DNA of 64,000 bases, from contig MCFL01000029.1 of NCBI GenBank assembly GCA_002102555.1, positions 186,001-250,000 on the forward strand. Reading direction: 5' to 3'. The translations under genes were made by a program, and so were the position numbers. Positions 20,802 to 30,193 of the stretch are shown one piece after another. The DNA is from Catenaria anguillulae PL171 (Eukaryota; Blastocladiomycota; Blastocladiomycetes; Blastocladiales; Catenariaceae). Numbering within the stretch: the first letter of the stretch is position 1; the number at the start of each line of letters is the position of its first letter. The notes below the pieces were generated by a model. It did no database searches. It had not been told where the DNA came from and worked only from the letters and a program-made list of their open reading frames with translations.

Positions 20802-23243
20802 GTCTACCAATGAGTAAGTCACCATGAGCACATCACTTTTTTTTCCTTCATTAGGTTTCTCGTGAACCTGGCAGGCCGAGACTCGGACACATATGATGTC
20901 ACATAACATTCACAACACACACATACACACCAGCTTGCTCGCCCACTGTTTCCTCCTCAGTACGGGCATTGGCCACAATACCCGCACTCTTTATCGCATG
21001 CAGTCAAGTCCATGTTCCGATTTCTCTCCTCCTGCTCCTCGCGATAGTACCGCTCATCCTCGTCAAAGTCGTCCTCGTAATACCGATCCTGCTCCTCCTC
21101 CTCCTCATACTCGTCGTCCAAGTCGCTGCTTTCGCCATTCACCTCAAACAACCCATGAAAGTGGTGCATACTCGTCTGCAGCACATACAAGATCTCCTCC
21201 ACCACGGGTTTGCGCGGATCCCCGCGGTCGTATTCCACCGTTCCAATCGATTGACCAACATCCCATCCCGCCAATCCTACGACTTGGGAACAAAAACCAT
21301 CTTGCCGTGCGCCAAGTGCATGCGTTCATGGCCGCCGCGGCCCTGCCTGTTGTTGCCGCGTTCCGCGCGGCGAGGTTGGGCAATGTACTCGAGCTTAAGC
21401 GTGTCGTGCGAGTCGTGAAACACCCACAGGTGAGGGTCGCGCTGAGCGGTTGAGGAAAGGATGGTGGATATGTAGGGCACGAGAGCGTCGTAGCGATCGA
21501 TTTGCTGAGGTGTCGGGTTGGCCGTGGACTCAGGTGTCGGGTCGGCCGTGGACGTGCGACGGATGGTGTGGATGGGATGACGGATCGAGTGGATGGGATC
21601 GGAGCCGCGCATGCTTGGACAAGTGTGGGTTGTTTTGGCCAGGTCAAATAAACAATATTCCATTACTTGTTCTCAATTCGGTGGATGTGCTTTGTTGTGA
21701 ATCCTTGCCAAAGAAGAAATGAAGCCATTGAACAATGTCTCGCGGCTGGACGAGACGTGGACAATGGTCGGACAATGTGCACCGACCGCAAACTGGGTTG
21801 ACGGCCAAGATGGAGCAAAGTTTCATGTTGAATGGACGTCATCAAATACTGTACTATTTTGCTATTAATCAATGGCGCTGCAAGAAATTGGTAGCTGACC
21901 AGGCCAAACTGATAAGAGAAAGAGGATGGAATGGCCCAAGAATGTACATGATGTGTACCTCCAGCCTACTTCATTTCGACCATACTTGGTTCGAAAAAGA
22001 GGACAATGTCAGTTGGTGAGTCGGTAAATAATGCGTTCGATTTGTGCTCGAAATGTCTGAAGGAAAAGGGCAACAAAAACAAAGTCCAAAGGTTTTCAGA
22101 GTCCCGTGACCGTCGCCATACGCTGTGCCCAGATCTGGTTTGGGCGTACCTACATGTATACGACTGATTGGGAAACGAAACGCGTCATCATGTTGTCATC
22201 GTCGCATCGAGGCGAAACTTGAACTGAACTCGTTGGGCACTTACTTGGCCGTCGATGTTCCCATCACCCCACACTGGATATCCCCCTAAACTCTAAACTC
22301 GGTGGTCCTGGTCGCTCGGCTAGCAACTGCATTCAAGGGGAATGATGGCGCGCACGCATGACACGCCAGTTTGGGTCAGTGGGGCTCTTGCCGGACGCGG
22401 TTCGAACCCTGCGCCAAGCTGTAGTGTGCCGGACTCCTTTTGTGGTTGCCCTCATTTTGTCACTGTTTCTTACATATTCCTGCTAAATAAGGATTCATTC
22501 CAATATCATATAAAGAAATGGATCAGACAGAAATGCACTGGGGCTTGGCTCAATTTGATCTGCTTTCATTCGAGAGAACATTCACTTTTGCACTCACTTG
22601 CGTCGCAGGTCGGCCTTTCCACACCCATACATACGACAACCGAGCGACCCACTCGCTTGGTAAGTCCGAGTCGAATATATATGCGGATACGGTCCTTGCG
22701 CATGTCATCCATATCTGAATCTGAGGGCAGAATAATTCGTCGCGACGATGGCCCCCATGGCCATCCTTGTGAATCGCGTCCAGCACAGTCATTTTCGTGC
22801 TGCATGCCACGACGATGACTGTCTTGTGGGCAAGTTCCCACCCACAATTGCGGGCTGCAAGGGCCGATTGTCTTGATTGCGAGGCGCTAGCTGAACGGCA
22901 ACTCGTACTTGTCCATTTGCTGCCTGTGGCAACGATATACATTCGACAACTGACCTGGCGACTGTCGTGGCCAAGCATACGATCCTCGTGGATCCTCGTG
23001 AAGAGGAGGCAACTTGCCGTTCAAGTTTCTCCTTTGGAACGGCTCTTTCATCAAGTGCGTGCACTTTTCTCGAGCCTTTCTTGGGTCACGAAATCGCACA
23101 TGTCACGGTCGACAAGCGGATCTGACCAAATATAAATAATATTGATGGAAGCACCGAGTCAAAACGCCGTCTATGCTGAGCCGACATGTGGAAATAAATA
23201 TTGGACAAGCAAAAAAGGTTACGAGTCGGTACATGGTGAGCTA
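20785..23243 (+). repeat. Left arm of a large inverted repeat
   Basis: This block is the reverse complement of 30193-32665. A further piece, 19233-19317, matches 32666-32752, so the original duplicated block was about 4 kb (19233-23243) and the right copy lacks 19318-20784. The inner about 900 bases (22342-23243) differ by only a few bases from the right arm: every overlapping frame there translates identically, and one A6/T7 run and one G/A change are visible. The outer 1.5 kb carries more substitutions and small indels. A GGTTCGAACC palindrome at 22399-22408 resembles a tRNA B box. The main coding content is the gene at 20957-21663. Confidence 0.95.
20957..21663 (-). pseudogene. Small duplicated gene, left copy, in two frames
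   Basis: Minus-strand frame 21663-21277 encodes a Thr/Pro/His-rich start and then a well-composed block (YDALVPYISTILSSTAQRD, HDSHDTLKLEYIAQP, MHLAHGKMVFVP) before a TAG. The next frame, one base back, continues without pause (VVGLAGWDVGQSIG, EEILYVLQTSMHHFHGLFEV) to an extremely acidic Asp/Glu/Tyr tail and a C-terminal C-x3-C-x2-C-x2-C cluster ending in Pro-Tyr; stop at 20957. The tail looks like a small metal-binding or acidic interaction segment. The likely start is the Met of MRGSDPIH. The two copies differ by a 6-base in-frame indel and conservative changes, which suggests past protein-level constraint. I do not recognise the family. The break lies beside a T5/C3 run and is shared by both copies. 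Confidence 0.5.
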
Positions 23244-23377
23244 AAGATTAATGAAGGCACAGGCCAAGAGATGAGAACATAAAAGTGGCTTGAATCTAAA
23301 TGAGACGCTCGATCACATGCTGCAGATATTCACGAAGCGTCAAGAGCCACATGCGGGAGTGACACAAGAACGAGCAT

Positions 23378-24989
23378 TTAAGCGGAAACGGGGCATCCTT
23401 GTTGTGTGCGCCAAGTCATCTGTTGGCAGCAAGGGAAGCAATGAGCGACATGACGAGGCATACCGAGGGGAGGGAGTGCTTGTCGTACCAAATCGATGGC
23501 GGAATACAAGTGGATGCTGGCCGCCATCACGACGCAAATGTGCCACCACTGATGCGAGTGTCCGAAAATGTCAAAGCAGCCAGGGAACCAGCGCTCGGGA
23601 ATCTTGGTTGCGTAAATCTGAAGCCGTGACCCATCCGGTCAGCACTCAAAGAGAGAAACACAGTGAGAACGGGACGAAAAAACGACATACCACTGCCCCA
23701 CCAATGTATGTGGCTCCCATCAACAACCACCCGTGCAACGCCCACCACGGAATACCCTTTGGAATCCCACTCACAATCAAGAAATGAATCACGGGCAGCC
23801 CGCTCAACACGCCCGACCCAATGTAAATCAAGGTCCGCCACACGCGAAACCTGGCCGTTGGCCAAATGGGGAACATGGGCCCGATAATGCCCACAAACGA
23901 CACGGAAATGAGCGCCACCAGGTAGAATGTGCGCAAGAACGAGTCGCAATAGTGCGTGTAGTAGGTGACAATGACGGACGACCCGCAAATCAGGATGGAA
24001 ATGCCCGCATAGTCCAAGCACCCAAACAGCACATAGGCCGAGCGACCGTTGCAGTAGTGCGTGTGGAAGCAGGTGCTGAACAAGAAGCACGCGCATGCTG
24101 AGAGCAGGTACACGACAAAGACGAGATGGTCTGACCACATGGCTTGCTGGGCGGGAAGAAAGAGGTGCGTCGAAGCGATGAGCCCAAGGAACGCAAGTAA
24201 CCCCAGGCCGTGTGTCCAAATGTTGCCAAACTCGTTGTGCAAGAAGAACATGGACTTCCAGGCTTGCGCGTACGTGTATCCGGCACGGTAATGGGTTCGG
24301 ATGCATGGGTTGTCTTGGAGGTAGTGTGGGACTTGGTCAAACGAGTACACGGGCAACTTTTCTGATGTCCACCAGGCAGTGAGGTATGAGGGTTTGCCAC
24401 GGGGCTGGTCCGAGAGCAAGTTGAGGTCGTCAACCTCGTCTTCAACCAGTGGTGGGGTGGATGCATCAGCAGCATCCGAGGACGTGGCAGGTGAGAGCGC
24501 AACGGACGAGTCGGGGCGCCCCCGTTGTTGCCGCTGGGACACGAGCTTGGCGGATTCCGCATCGTCCAGATCGTCGCCGGCGTCATCAAGTGCAATAATG
24601 GCGGTGGGCGAATCGGGCTGCGCACTTGGGTGGGGATGGACCGCGTTGTACGTGTTGAGGTTGACGGAAGCAAAATCGGTGCCGGTGGCAGCTGCGGACA
24701 TGATGGAGGCGGCAGAATGGGTGGAATCGTTGGACGCGGTGGAGCTGCTGGTTACATTTCGGCGACGCAAAGGCTGGCTGGCATTGGCGTTGGACGACGG
24801 CGGTACGTGCAGCGACCGGGATGGCGACTGGGATGACGGGTGTTGCGACTCGATGGAAGAAGCGGATGAGGAAGGTGCGAGTCCATTGCTGGCGGTCGTG
24901 GCGGTGTGCCTCTTGCCCTTACCACGGGTCTTTTTCTTGTTCTTTGTGCCATTGACAGTTGCTGCCGACGCGGCTGAGGGATCCGTCAT
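23378..24989 (-). CDS. PAQR/Izh family seven-helix membrane protein (haemolysin III-like)
   Basis: Two exons (23691-24989 and 23378-23617) with a 73-base GTATGT...CAG intron; 512 residues from the first in-frame ATG at 24989. The first about 210 residues are a hydrophilic Ser/Thr/Asn-rich N-terminus with a Lys/Arg cluster. Then come the family landmarks: PHYLQDNPCIRTHYRAG, HNEFGNIWTH, a Ser and a His in the segment ending STCFHTHYC, an Asp in FGCLDYAG, and the C-terminal IPERWFPGCFDIFGHSHQWWH. The His, Asp and HxxxH residues form the zinc site in PAQR receptors. Fungal Izh proteins act in zinc and sterol/ceramide-linked signalling. The short soluble tail after the last helix is unusually Cys/His/Gln-rich. 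The gene lies inside the spacer of the inverted repeat, just beyond its left arm. Confidence 0.85.
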
Positions 24990-25740
24990 GGTTTTGAGGT
25001 GTCTTGGTAATCGTCTTGGCGTTTTGCAGGAGCGGTTGCATGGGCAGGGCACCAGACACTGACTATCGTGTGGCGCCGGCGATAACGCTGCAGATGTGGT
25101 GTTGTTGGCGGATGGGCACGAGTGACGGGGAAAGCTTCTAGAAGCCGACGAGCCAAAGTGATGGTATCGATTGGTCTGAAGGTGGTGATGATGCTCAGAG
25201 AGGCACAACACTACCGAGCTATACGTTCAATCCATTACATTTCATCATTCCGACTTGTCCTTCGTGTGTCTGGCGAGGAGAATGGAGGATGGCAAGGCTT
25301 CTTGTAGCCGCACATCCTCACCCTGGCACACTCGGTCGGCTCGCCGATTCCCCCGGCCCCAACGCCCGGCCTGCTCACGTTTTGCTTTGCGTGCCGGCGG
25401 CCCGGGTCTCATCTTCCACGTTCCGCCGGCCAACATGCTTGCGAGTGGCAGCAGCGGTGGTGACCGAACATTCATGACGAAGAGTGTGGCATTCAAGATC
25501 GCCCCGAACGCCCCACGTCACACGTCATGACTGTGATCCGAAAACAAAGTTGTCTCAAATGGCAAATCAGATCATGAAATTCATCCAGATGTATCCGTCC
25601 AATGTCAACCCTCACGATACAGCAGGTGAGTGAGACATTGCCGTATGGTGTTCCTGCTCTCATAAACACCACGGAAACGTCGAGTAAAAGTCGGTGGTGG
25701 CGAATGTACAAAATGATTGCAACTGGAGCAAGACCCTGAA
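24990..25740. other. Intergenic region between two minus-strand genes
   Basis: 5' region of the PAQR gene and 3' region of the SET gene. The PAQR frame stays open upstream to about 25211, but without an ATG. No other conserved frame, repeat or RNA gene is seen. Confidence 0.5.
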
Positions 25741-27333
25741 TCACTGGCCACCCACCATGGTCGCCTTGACAACACCCAAAACGACCTCCCTGACCTGCTC
25801 CTTGTAGCCCACAATCGCATCCAACCTGGCACGCGCCATCTCATGCTGGACCACGGCCTTGTCCCCGTCCTCGCCAACACCTTCAATGTCAACCACAACC
25901 ATGTCCTGTTCTGCAGACACAACTGTGCCAACCTTGATCTCATCCACCTCTTGCGCAACACGCGAAAACACAACATGAAGAAACTCGCACGCGCGCTCGA
26001 CAGCATCTTGACTGGCACCCACCTTGGCCTTGAGCACGGCCAATGTTTTGTGCACCAAATCCTGCTGATCGGTCGCGGTAGATTCGCTTGCTACTTGAAT
26101 GGCATGTGCGGCGCCCGCGTCGTCGACGGCCACAAGCAACACGAGTGCCAGCGATGTGGGATCCAAGAGGCTCTCGAGCCATGTGATTGTGGCGGCGGCG
26201 GCGGACTGAGCGGGTCCAGACTTGCACGACGGGTTTGCAGAGACCTGCACCATGGGCCGCACTTGCAAGTGGTTGACGGCCCATTGGATGCGGTGGGAGA
26301 GCTCGGGGGCCTGTGCGGCAAGCATGTTGAGTTCGGGCATGGCGTCCACAGAAATGTAGCCGCGAGTGTTGCCGGGAATCACAAACCCGTGTGTAAAGAG
26401 CAGCTGCTCGTTGGACTTTTCGGGGTCGTAGCAGAGAAACAGTTCGTCGGATGCAGTGAGCGTTGTGGATGGTGACGAGGAGGTGAGCGACAAGTGCACG
26501 TCGCCCGTGGCAGGGTCGCGGTCCCAGCGGAGCGTTGGGTTGTCGAACGAGTGGTTGGCAAAGTCGAGGATCGGGATCATGGCAAGCTCAAAGGTCGCTG
26601 CAGCCGACTTCGATTGTGGTCCAGATGTCGAGGATGTCGGGGCTGGAGTTTCGAGCACGCGCGACCAAAAGATTGCATCGGCCCATAAGAGGTCGGCGAG
26701 CGAAACGGCTTGCCGCATGTCGACATTGACGGATGGCGCCGATTCGGAAGTGGGTGAAGTTGGGACTTGGTCAAACGCGGACAAGATCGATTCCAGTTCG
26801 TCGACCAGCTTGGCACGTTTGGCCGCAACAAGCCGCGGCATGGCGGTTCCGTGCAGCAGGGCCAACTCTTGGTCCTCGTACTGGGTCGGGACATGCAGGT
26901 CAGCTAGTGTTGGGAGAGCCAGGAGGTACGGGCGCCATGGGTTGGGTTGCGACTGGTCCGGCAAGGCACGGAAGCGGAGCAGGAATGTCAGGATGGCCAA
27001 GCGGGAAGGAGCGAGTTGGCAGTCGGGTGGTGTCAAGTGGTCGAGGGCTCTGGCGAGCGGGCGGTCGTGTTGCTGAGCATGGTGGTGGATTTTGGCGGCG
27101 GTGATAAGCAAGTCGTTCGGGATGGTGGCAATAGGCTGCGCCGTGGCCAATGCCAATGCCAATGATGTGGTCGTCAGGAAGAGGCCGTTGCCTCCCAAGG
27201 GGGACGGCCGCGGTTGGATCATGGCTGCGGTCGCCGACTGGGAAGAGGATGAGGGTGCGGAGGGCAAGTGCGACTGCCACCAATGAACCACTTTGGACAG
27301 CGTCGAGGCGGAGGACGAGGACGGTTCAGACAT
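25741..27333 (-). CDS. SET-domain protein methyltransferase (SETD3/SETD6/Rubisco-LSMT-like)
   Basis: 530 residues, single exon, from an ATG in context aacATGt at 27333; an in-frame ATG at 27390 would add 19 residues. The order of motifs is that of the split-SET LSMT class: a PLGGNGLFLTTT start, PNDLLIT, a helical insert with LTFLLRFRALP, the WSRVL stretch, the AdoMet-site DFANHS (family consensus D-x-x-NH), and DELFLCYDPEKSNEQLLFTHGFV (consensus elf..YG..sNeeLl..YGFv). A helical Rubisco-LSMT substrate-binding-like C-terminus follows. These enzymes methylate Lys or His of specific non-histone proteins, often ribosomal proteins or elongation factors in fungi. The target cannot be inferred. A Cys in place of the usual Ser or Asn before Tyr in the LCYDP motif is a small departure. 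Confidence 0.75.
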   Translation of the reverse strand: MSEPSSSSASTLSKVVHWWQSHLPSAPSSSSQSATAAMIQPRPSPLGGNGLFLTTTSLALALATAQPIATIPNDLLITAAKIHHHAQQHDRPLARALDHLTPPDCQLAPSRLAILTFLLRFRALPDQSQPNPWRPYLLALPTLADLHVPTQYEDQELALLHGTAMPRLVAAKRAKLVDELESILSAFDQVPTSPTSESAPSVNVDMRQAVSLADLLWADAIFWSRVLETPAPTSSTSGPQSKSAAATFELAMIPILDFANHSFDNPTLRWDRDPATGDVHLSLTSSSPSTTLTASDELFLCYDPEKSNEQLLFTHGFVIPGNTRGYISVDAMPELNMLAAQAPELSHRIQWAVNHLQVRPMVQVSANPSCKSGPAQSAAAATITWLESLLDPTSLALVLLVAVDDAGAAHAIQVASESTATDQQDLVHKTLAVLKAKVGASQDAVERACEFLHVVFSRVAQEVDEIKVGTVVSAEQDMVVVDIEGVGEDGDKAVVQHEMARARLDAIVGYKEQVREVVLGVVKATMVGGQ

Positions 27334-28199
27334 GTTGCATAGGGTCACCGTGACGAAAAGAGTGCTTCGTATTGACACATATGTCTTCATTGAAATGGAA
27401 TGTTAATCACAGTGAGGGAAGGTGTTGACGGCCATAGGTAAAGAATGTCTCTCGCGTTCTGTCACATATGTATTCTTCTATACCCACCTCAGCAGTGCTA
27501 TACCTATGGGTGCGCCTCTTCCCACGCACGGAGTTGGAAATCCTAAACTCTTCCTTTTAATTGCCGAGACGTCACGGTCACAGTGAGAGGTAAGGCCCAT
27601 GAACACCGGTGACGGGAATGGGCAAACGGCAGCACTGACACGTTGGCTGGCCGTCGTTCTCCCCCCTCTGCTGCAACGAGTGGGTAGGTCCCTTGCGGCA
27701 TCGGATCGGTACTGTGACGTTCGCTGCAGTGGGGGCATTCTTGCGTCGTTTGCAACATTTCGATCTCTCCCCGAGTTTCATGACACTGGCACGAAATCAG
27801 TACAAGGCCACTCACACTTGACCTTTTGTGTGCAGTTCTTGCAAACTCGGCGTGCTCGCGCATGCTTGCTCCTCAAGGACATTTCTCGGTGCTTGTTGTC
27901 TATTGCCGTCCTAATAGCACGGCAGCCCGGCGCCGCCCATAAATACCTCGAGCACTCCCCTCTCTGGGCAAACTTCAACTTCATCTCTTCACACACTTCG
28001 ACACATCTGGCCAGACCTCCGCTCCTTCGCGTCGTAGATCGACTCAACTTTCCCATACTTCACTGATTGCCGTGCTTTTCACCTTCCCATCCCGATCCAC
28101 TCGATTGACTCGAGATACATTCACCACACTCAAGCACTCATTCACTCTTCCAGCCGCTGGTCGCTCCTCTCGATATCATTCCAACCACAAGTATTCGTC
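27334..28199. other. Divergent intergenic region of the SET and subtilisin genes
   Basis: No conserved coding frame. An ATAAATA box lies at 27939-27945. The 200 bases before the subtilisin ATG are pyrimidine-rich with CTTCACTTC-like runs. Confidence 0.5.
27939..27945 (+). promoter_or_regulatory. TATA-like box upstream of the subtilisin gene
   Basis: ATAAATA in a GC-rich surround (gcccATAAATAcctc), 255 bases before the subtilisin ATG, followed by a pyrimidine-rich leader. Inference from sequence only. Confidence 0.35.
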
Positions 28200-29766
28200 A
28201 TGTACCGGACTTCCCTTCTCGTCTCGCTGCCCATTTGCCTGGCTCTGATCGCCGCTCTTGCACCAATCAACCCAACCTCGGCCGCCGCAACCCCGGCAGC
28301 CCGCCGCTGGCTTCTTTCCCTGTCGGACCTCGACCCTGAAACCGTCTCATCGGTCCTCAAGGTCTACGAAGATGCAGGCATGGCCTCCATTGCCAAGCGC
28401 ACCGAGCAAGTGTCGATCGGATCGTTCAGCGCGCTCATCTTGCCCGCGGGCGGGCCAAAGATCCGCCAGCAGCTTCAAAGTACCATGAGCGACAAGGTCC
28501 TTTCCATTGACAATGAGGTCACGTGGAAGTTGCTGGCCACGCAAGCAAATCCCCCGCCGGGCTTGGATCGCTTGGACACGCCCCGGGGGGCTTTGGATCG
28601 GTCGTTTACGTTCCCGGACAATGCTGGAGAGGGAGTCGACGTTTATGTGATTGGTACATACGTGCTTCCTTTCGAGTGATCTGCTGTCAACTGGCTCACT
28701 GATCCCTTGGTCTGTTGCGCCATGATTAGATTCCGGCATTGACGTGAACCACGCCGATTTTGGTGGCCGTGCACAATTCTTGGCCGATTTTTCGGGCGAA
28801 GGCCAAAGCGATTTGAACGGGTGCGTCAAGCATTTTCATATTCTCGACCACTACAAACTACTTCTCACAATTGCTCACTCACCGTTCAACAGCCATGGAA
28901 CTCATTGTGCAAGTACTGCTGCGGGCACACGATTCGGAATCGCCAAGCAAGCCAACGTCTTTGCAGCCAAGGTCTTTGACGCTTCCGGGTCTGGTTCCAA
29001 CTTTGGTGTCGTTCAAGCACTCCAAACGGTTGCTCGGTCTGTGCAACAGCGTGGGAACCCAAGCGTCATCAACATGAGTTTGGGTGGCCCTCGCGGCGGC
29101 GATGCGGCGACTCAAAGAGCCATTGACTCGTTGGTGCAGCTTGGCGCGGCTGTTGTGGTGGCTGCTGGGAACGAAGTACGCTTGATTTCATACCTAGGTA
29201 TTTTGCGTATGTGCATGCCCACAACGCTAAAACGATCCACCTTCTTGCCCCTCATGCAATCTCGTGTATAGTCCCAAGACGCTTGCAATGTCTCGCCTGC
29301 GTTCATTCCGTCGGCAATCACTGTGGCAGCGAGTGCGTTTTGCCCTACTCAGGTTCCTGGGTTTTGCATGGATTGACTCGCTTGTCGCTCGTCTTCCACA
29401 AAACAATAGACAATCCGCGCGACAACCGGTTTGCCAACTTTAGCAACCGCGGCCGTTGCGTCGACAGTGCGTGCCCACTCGTTGCCTCCTGCCATGATCC
29501 TCTTCTCACGCCGATTCTTTCCCACAGTTATTGCGCCAGGCGTGCAAATTGAAGCCGCGCGCGCAAACTCGCAATCAGCAAGCGCCTTTCTCTCGGGCAC
29601 ATCCATGGCGTCGCCGCACGTTGCGGGCATCATGGCGGCGCTCATGAGCCAGGGCCTGTCGCGCGCACAAGCTCAGCAGACGCTTCTGTCAACTGCGGTG
29701 CCCAACGTGGTTATTGGAGCGCCGGCAGGAACCAGGAATTTGCTTGCACAGTTGCCGCAGGTGTAA
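28200..29766 (+). CDS. Secreted subtilisin-like serine protease (proteinase K/S8A family)
   Basis: Six exons: 28200-28653, 28730-28820, 28893-29175, 29272-29332, 29410-29466 and 29528-29766. They join in phase to 394 residues. A signal peptide (about residues 1-28) is followed by an I9-type inhibitor propeptide (about 35-110). The catalytic triad is visible: Asp in DSGIDVNH (split by intron 1), His in NGHGTHCA (split by intron 2), Ser in LSGTSMASPH. The oxyanion-site Asn is in VVAAGNE, and the proteinase K-like DNRFANFSNRGRCVDIIAPG block is split by intron 5. Donors are GTGCGT or GTACRY. The mature enzyme is expected outside the cell, degrading protein for nutrition. There is no C-terminal anchor. 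It lies in the spacer of the inverted repeat, 145 bases before the direct repeat that bounds the right arm. Confidence 0.93.
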
Positions 29767-29911
29767 GGCAGATTGTGTGCCCGCAGGATCGATTGATCTT
29801 TGACGCGCGCGACTAGCTGGTTTAATGTGCAGGCATGGCATTTGCTGACTGCCCCTGGCGGGTGGTTTCTCGACTTTAAGTTGTTTGTTTTTCTCACACG
29901 TCATTAATCCC

Positions 29912-30193
29912 ATACCTAGTTGCCCTCGGCACGCATTGTCGGCATTCTTCTTTGCATCACGCATACATCCAACATTCCCACATACTCACATACTCACGCC
30001 GGTTTCTTTGCTAGCTTTTCGCCATCGCATGACATGAGTGCGTACGAATCGTGTGCCTGGCAGGTTGACGACACTAATCCGACACGAGTTGCATGCACTT
30101 GCCTTGCACTCGGGGGTTTTCCATGTCCCTCCTGGTCGTCAGACATGACCAATATAGGCGTTTACACAGCACACCCCAAAATAGACTCATCAT
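29912..30193 (+). repeat. Direct repeat A (left flank of the right inverted-repeat arm)
   Basis: Begins ATACCTAGTTGCCCTCGGCA and ends GACTCATCAT. It recurs in the same orientation at 32753-33104 with the same first 45 bases or so and the same last bases. Divergence between the two is substantial (many substitutions; a roughly 50-base insertion in the other copy). It ends exactly where the inverted-repeat arm starts. No terminal TG...CA, no primer-binding site and no coding content, so an LTR identity is not supported. Confidence 0.85.

Noticed and set aside
22374-22445. Possible tRNA gene around GGTTCGAACC
   Set aside because: Neither strand gives a five-base T stem or a seven-base acceptor stem around the loop. 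Only box-like motifs remain.
23646-25211. PAQR start at about 25211
   Set aside because: The upstream part has no ATG start and reads as His/Pro-rich leader. The first in-frame ATG is at 24989.
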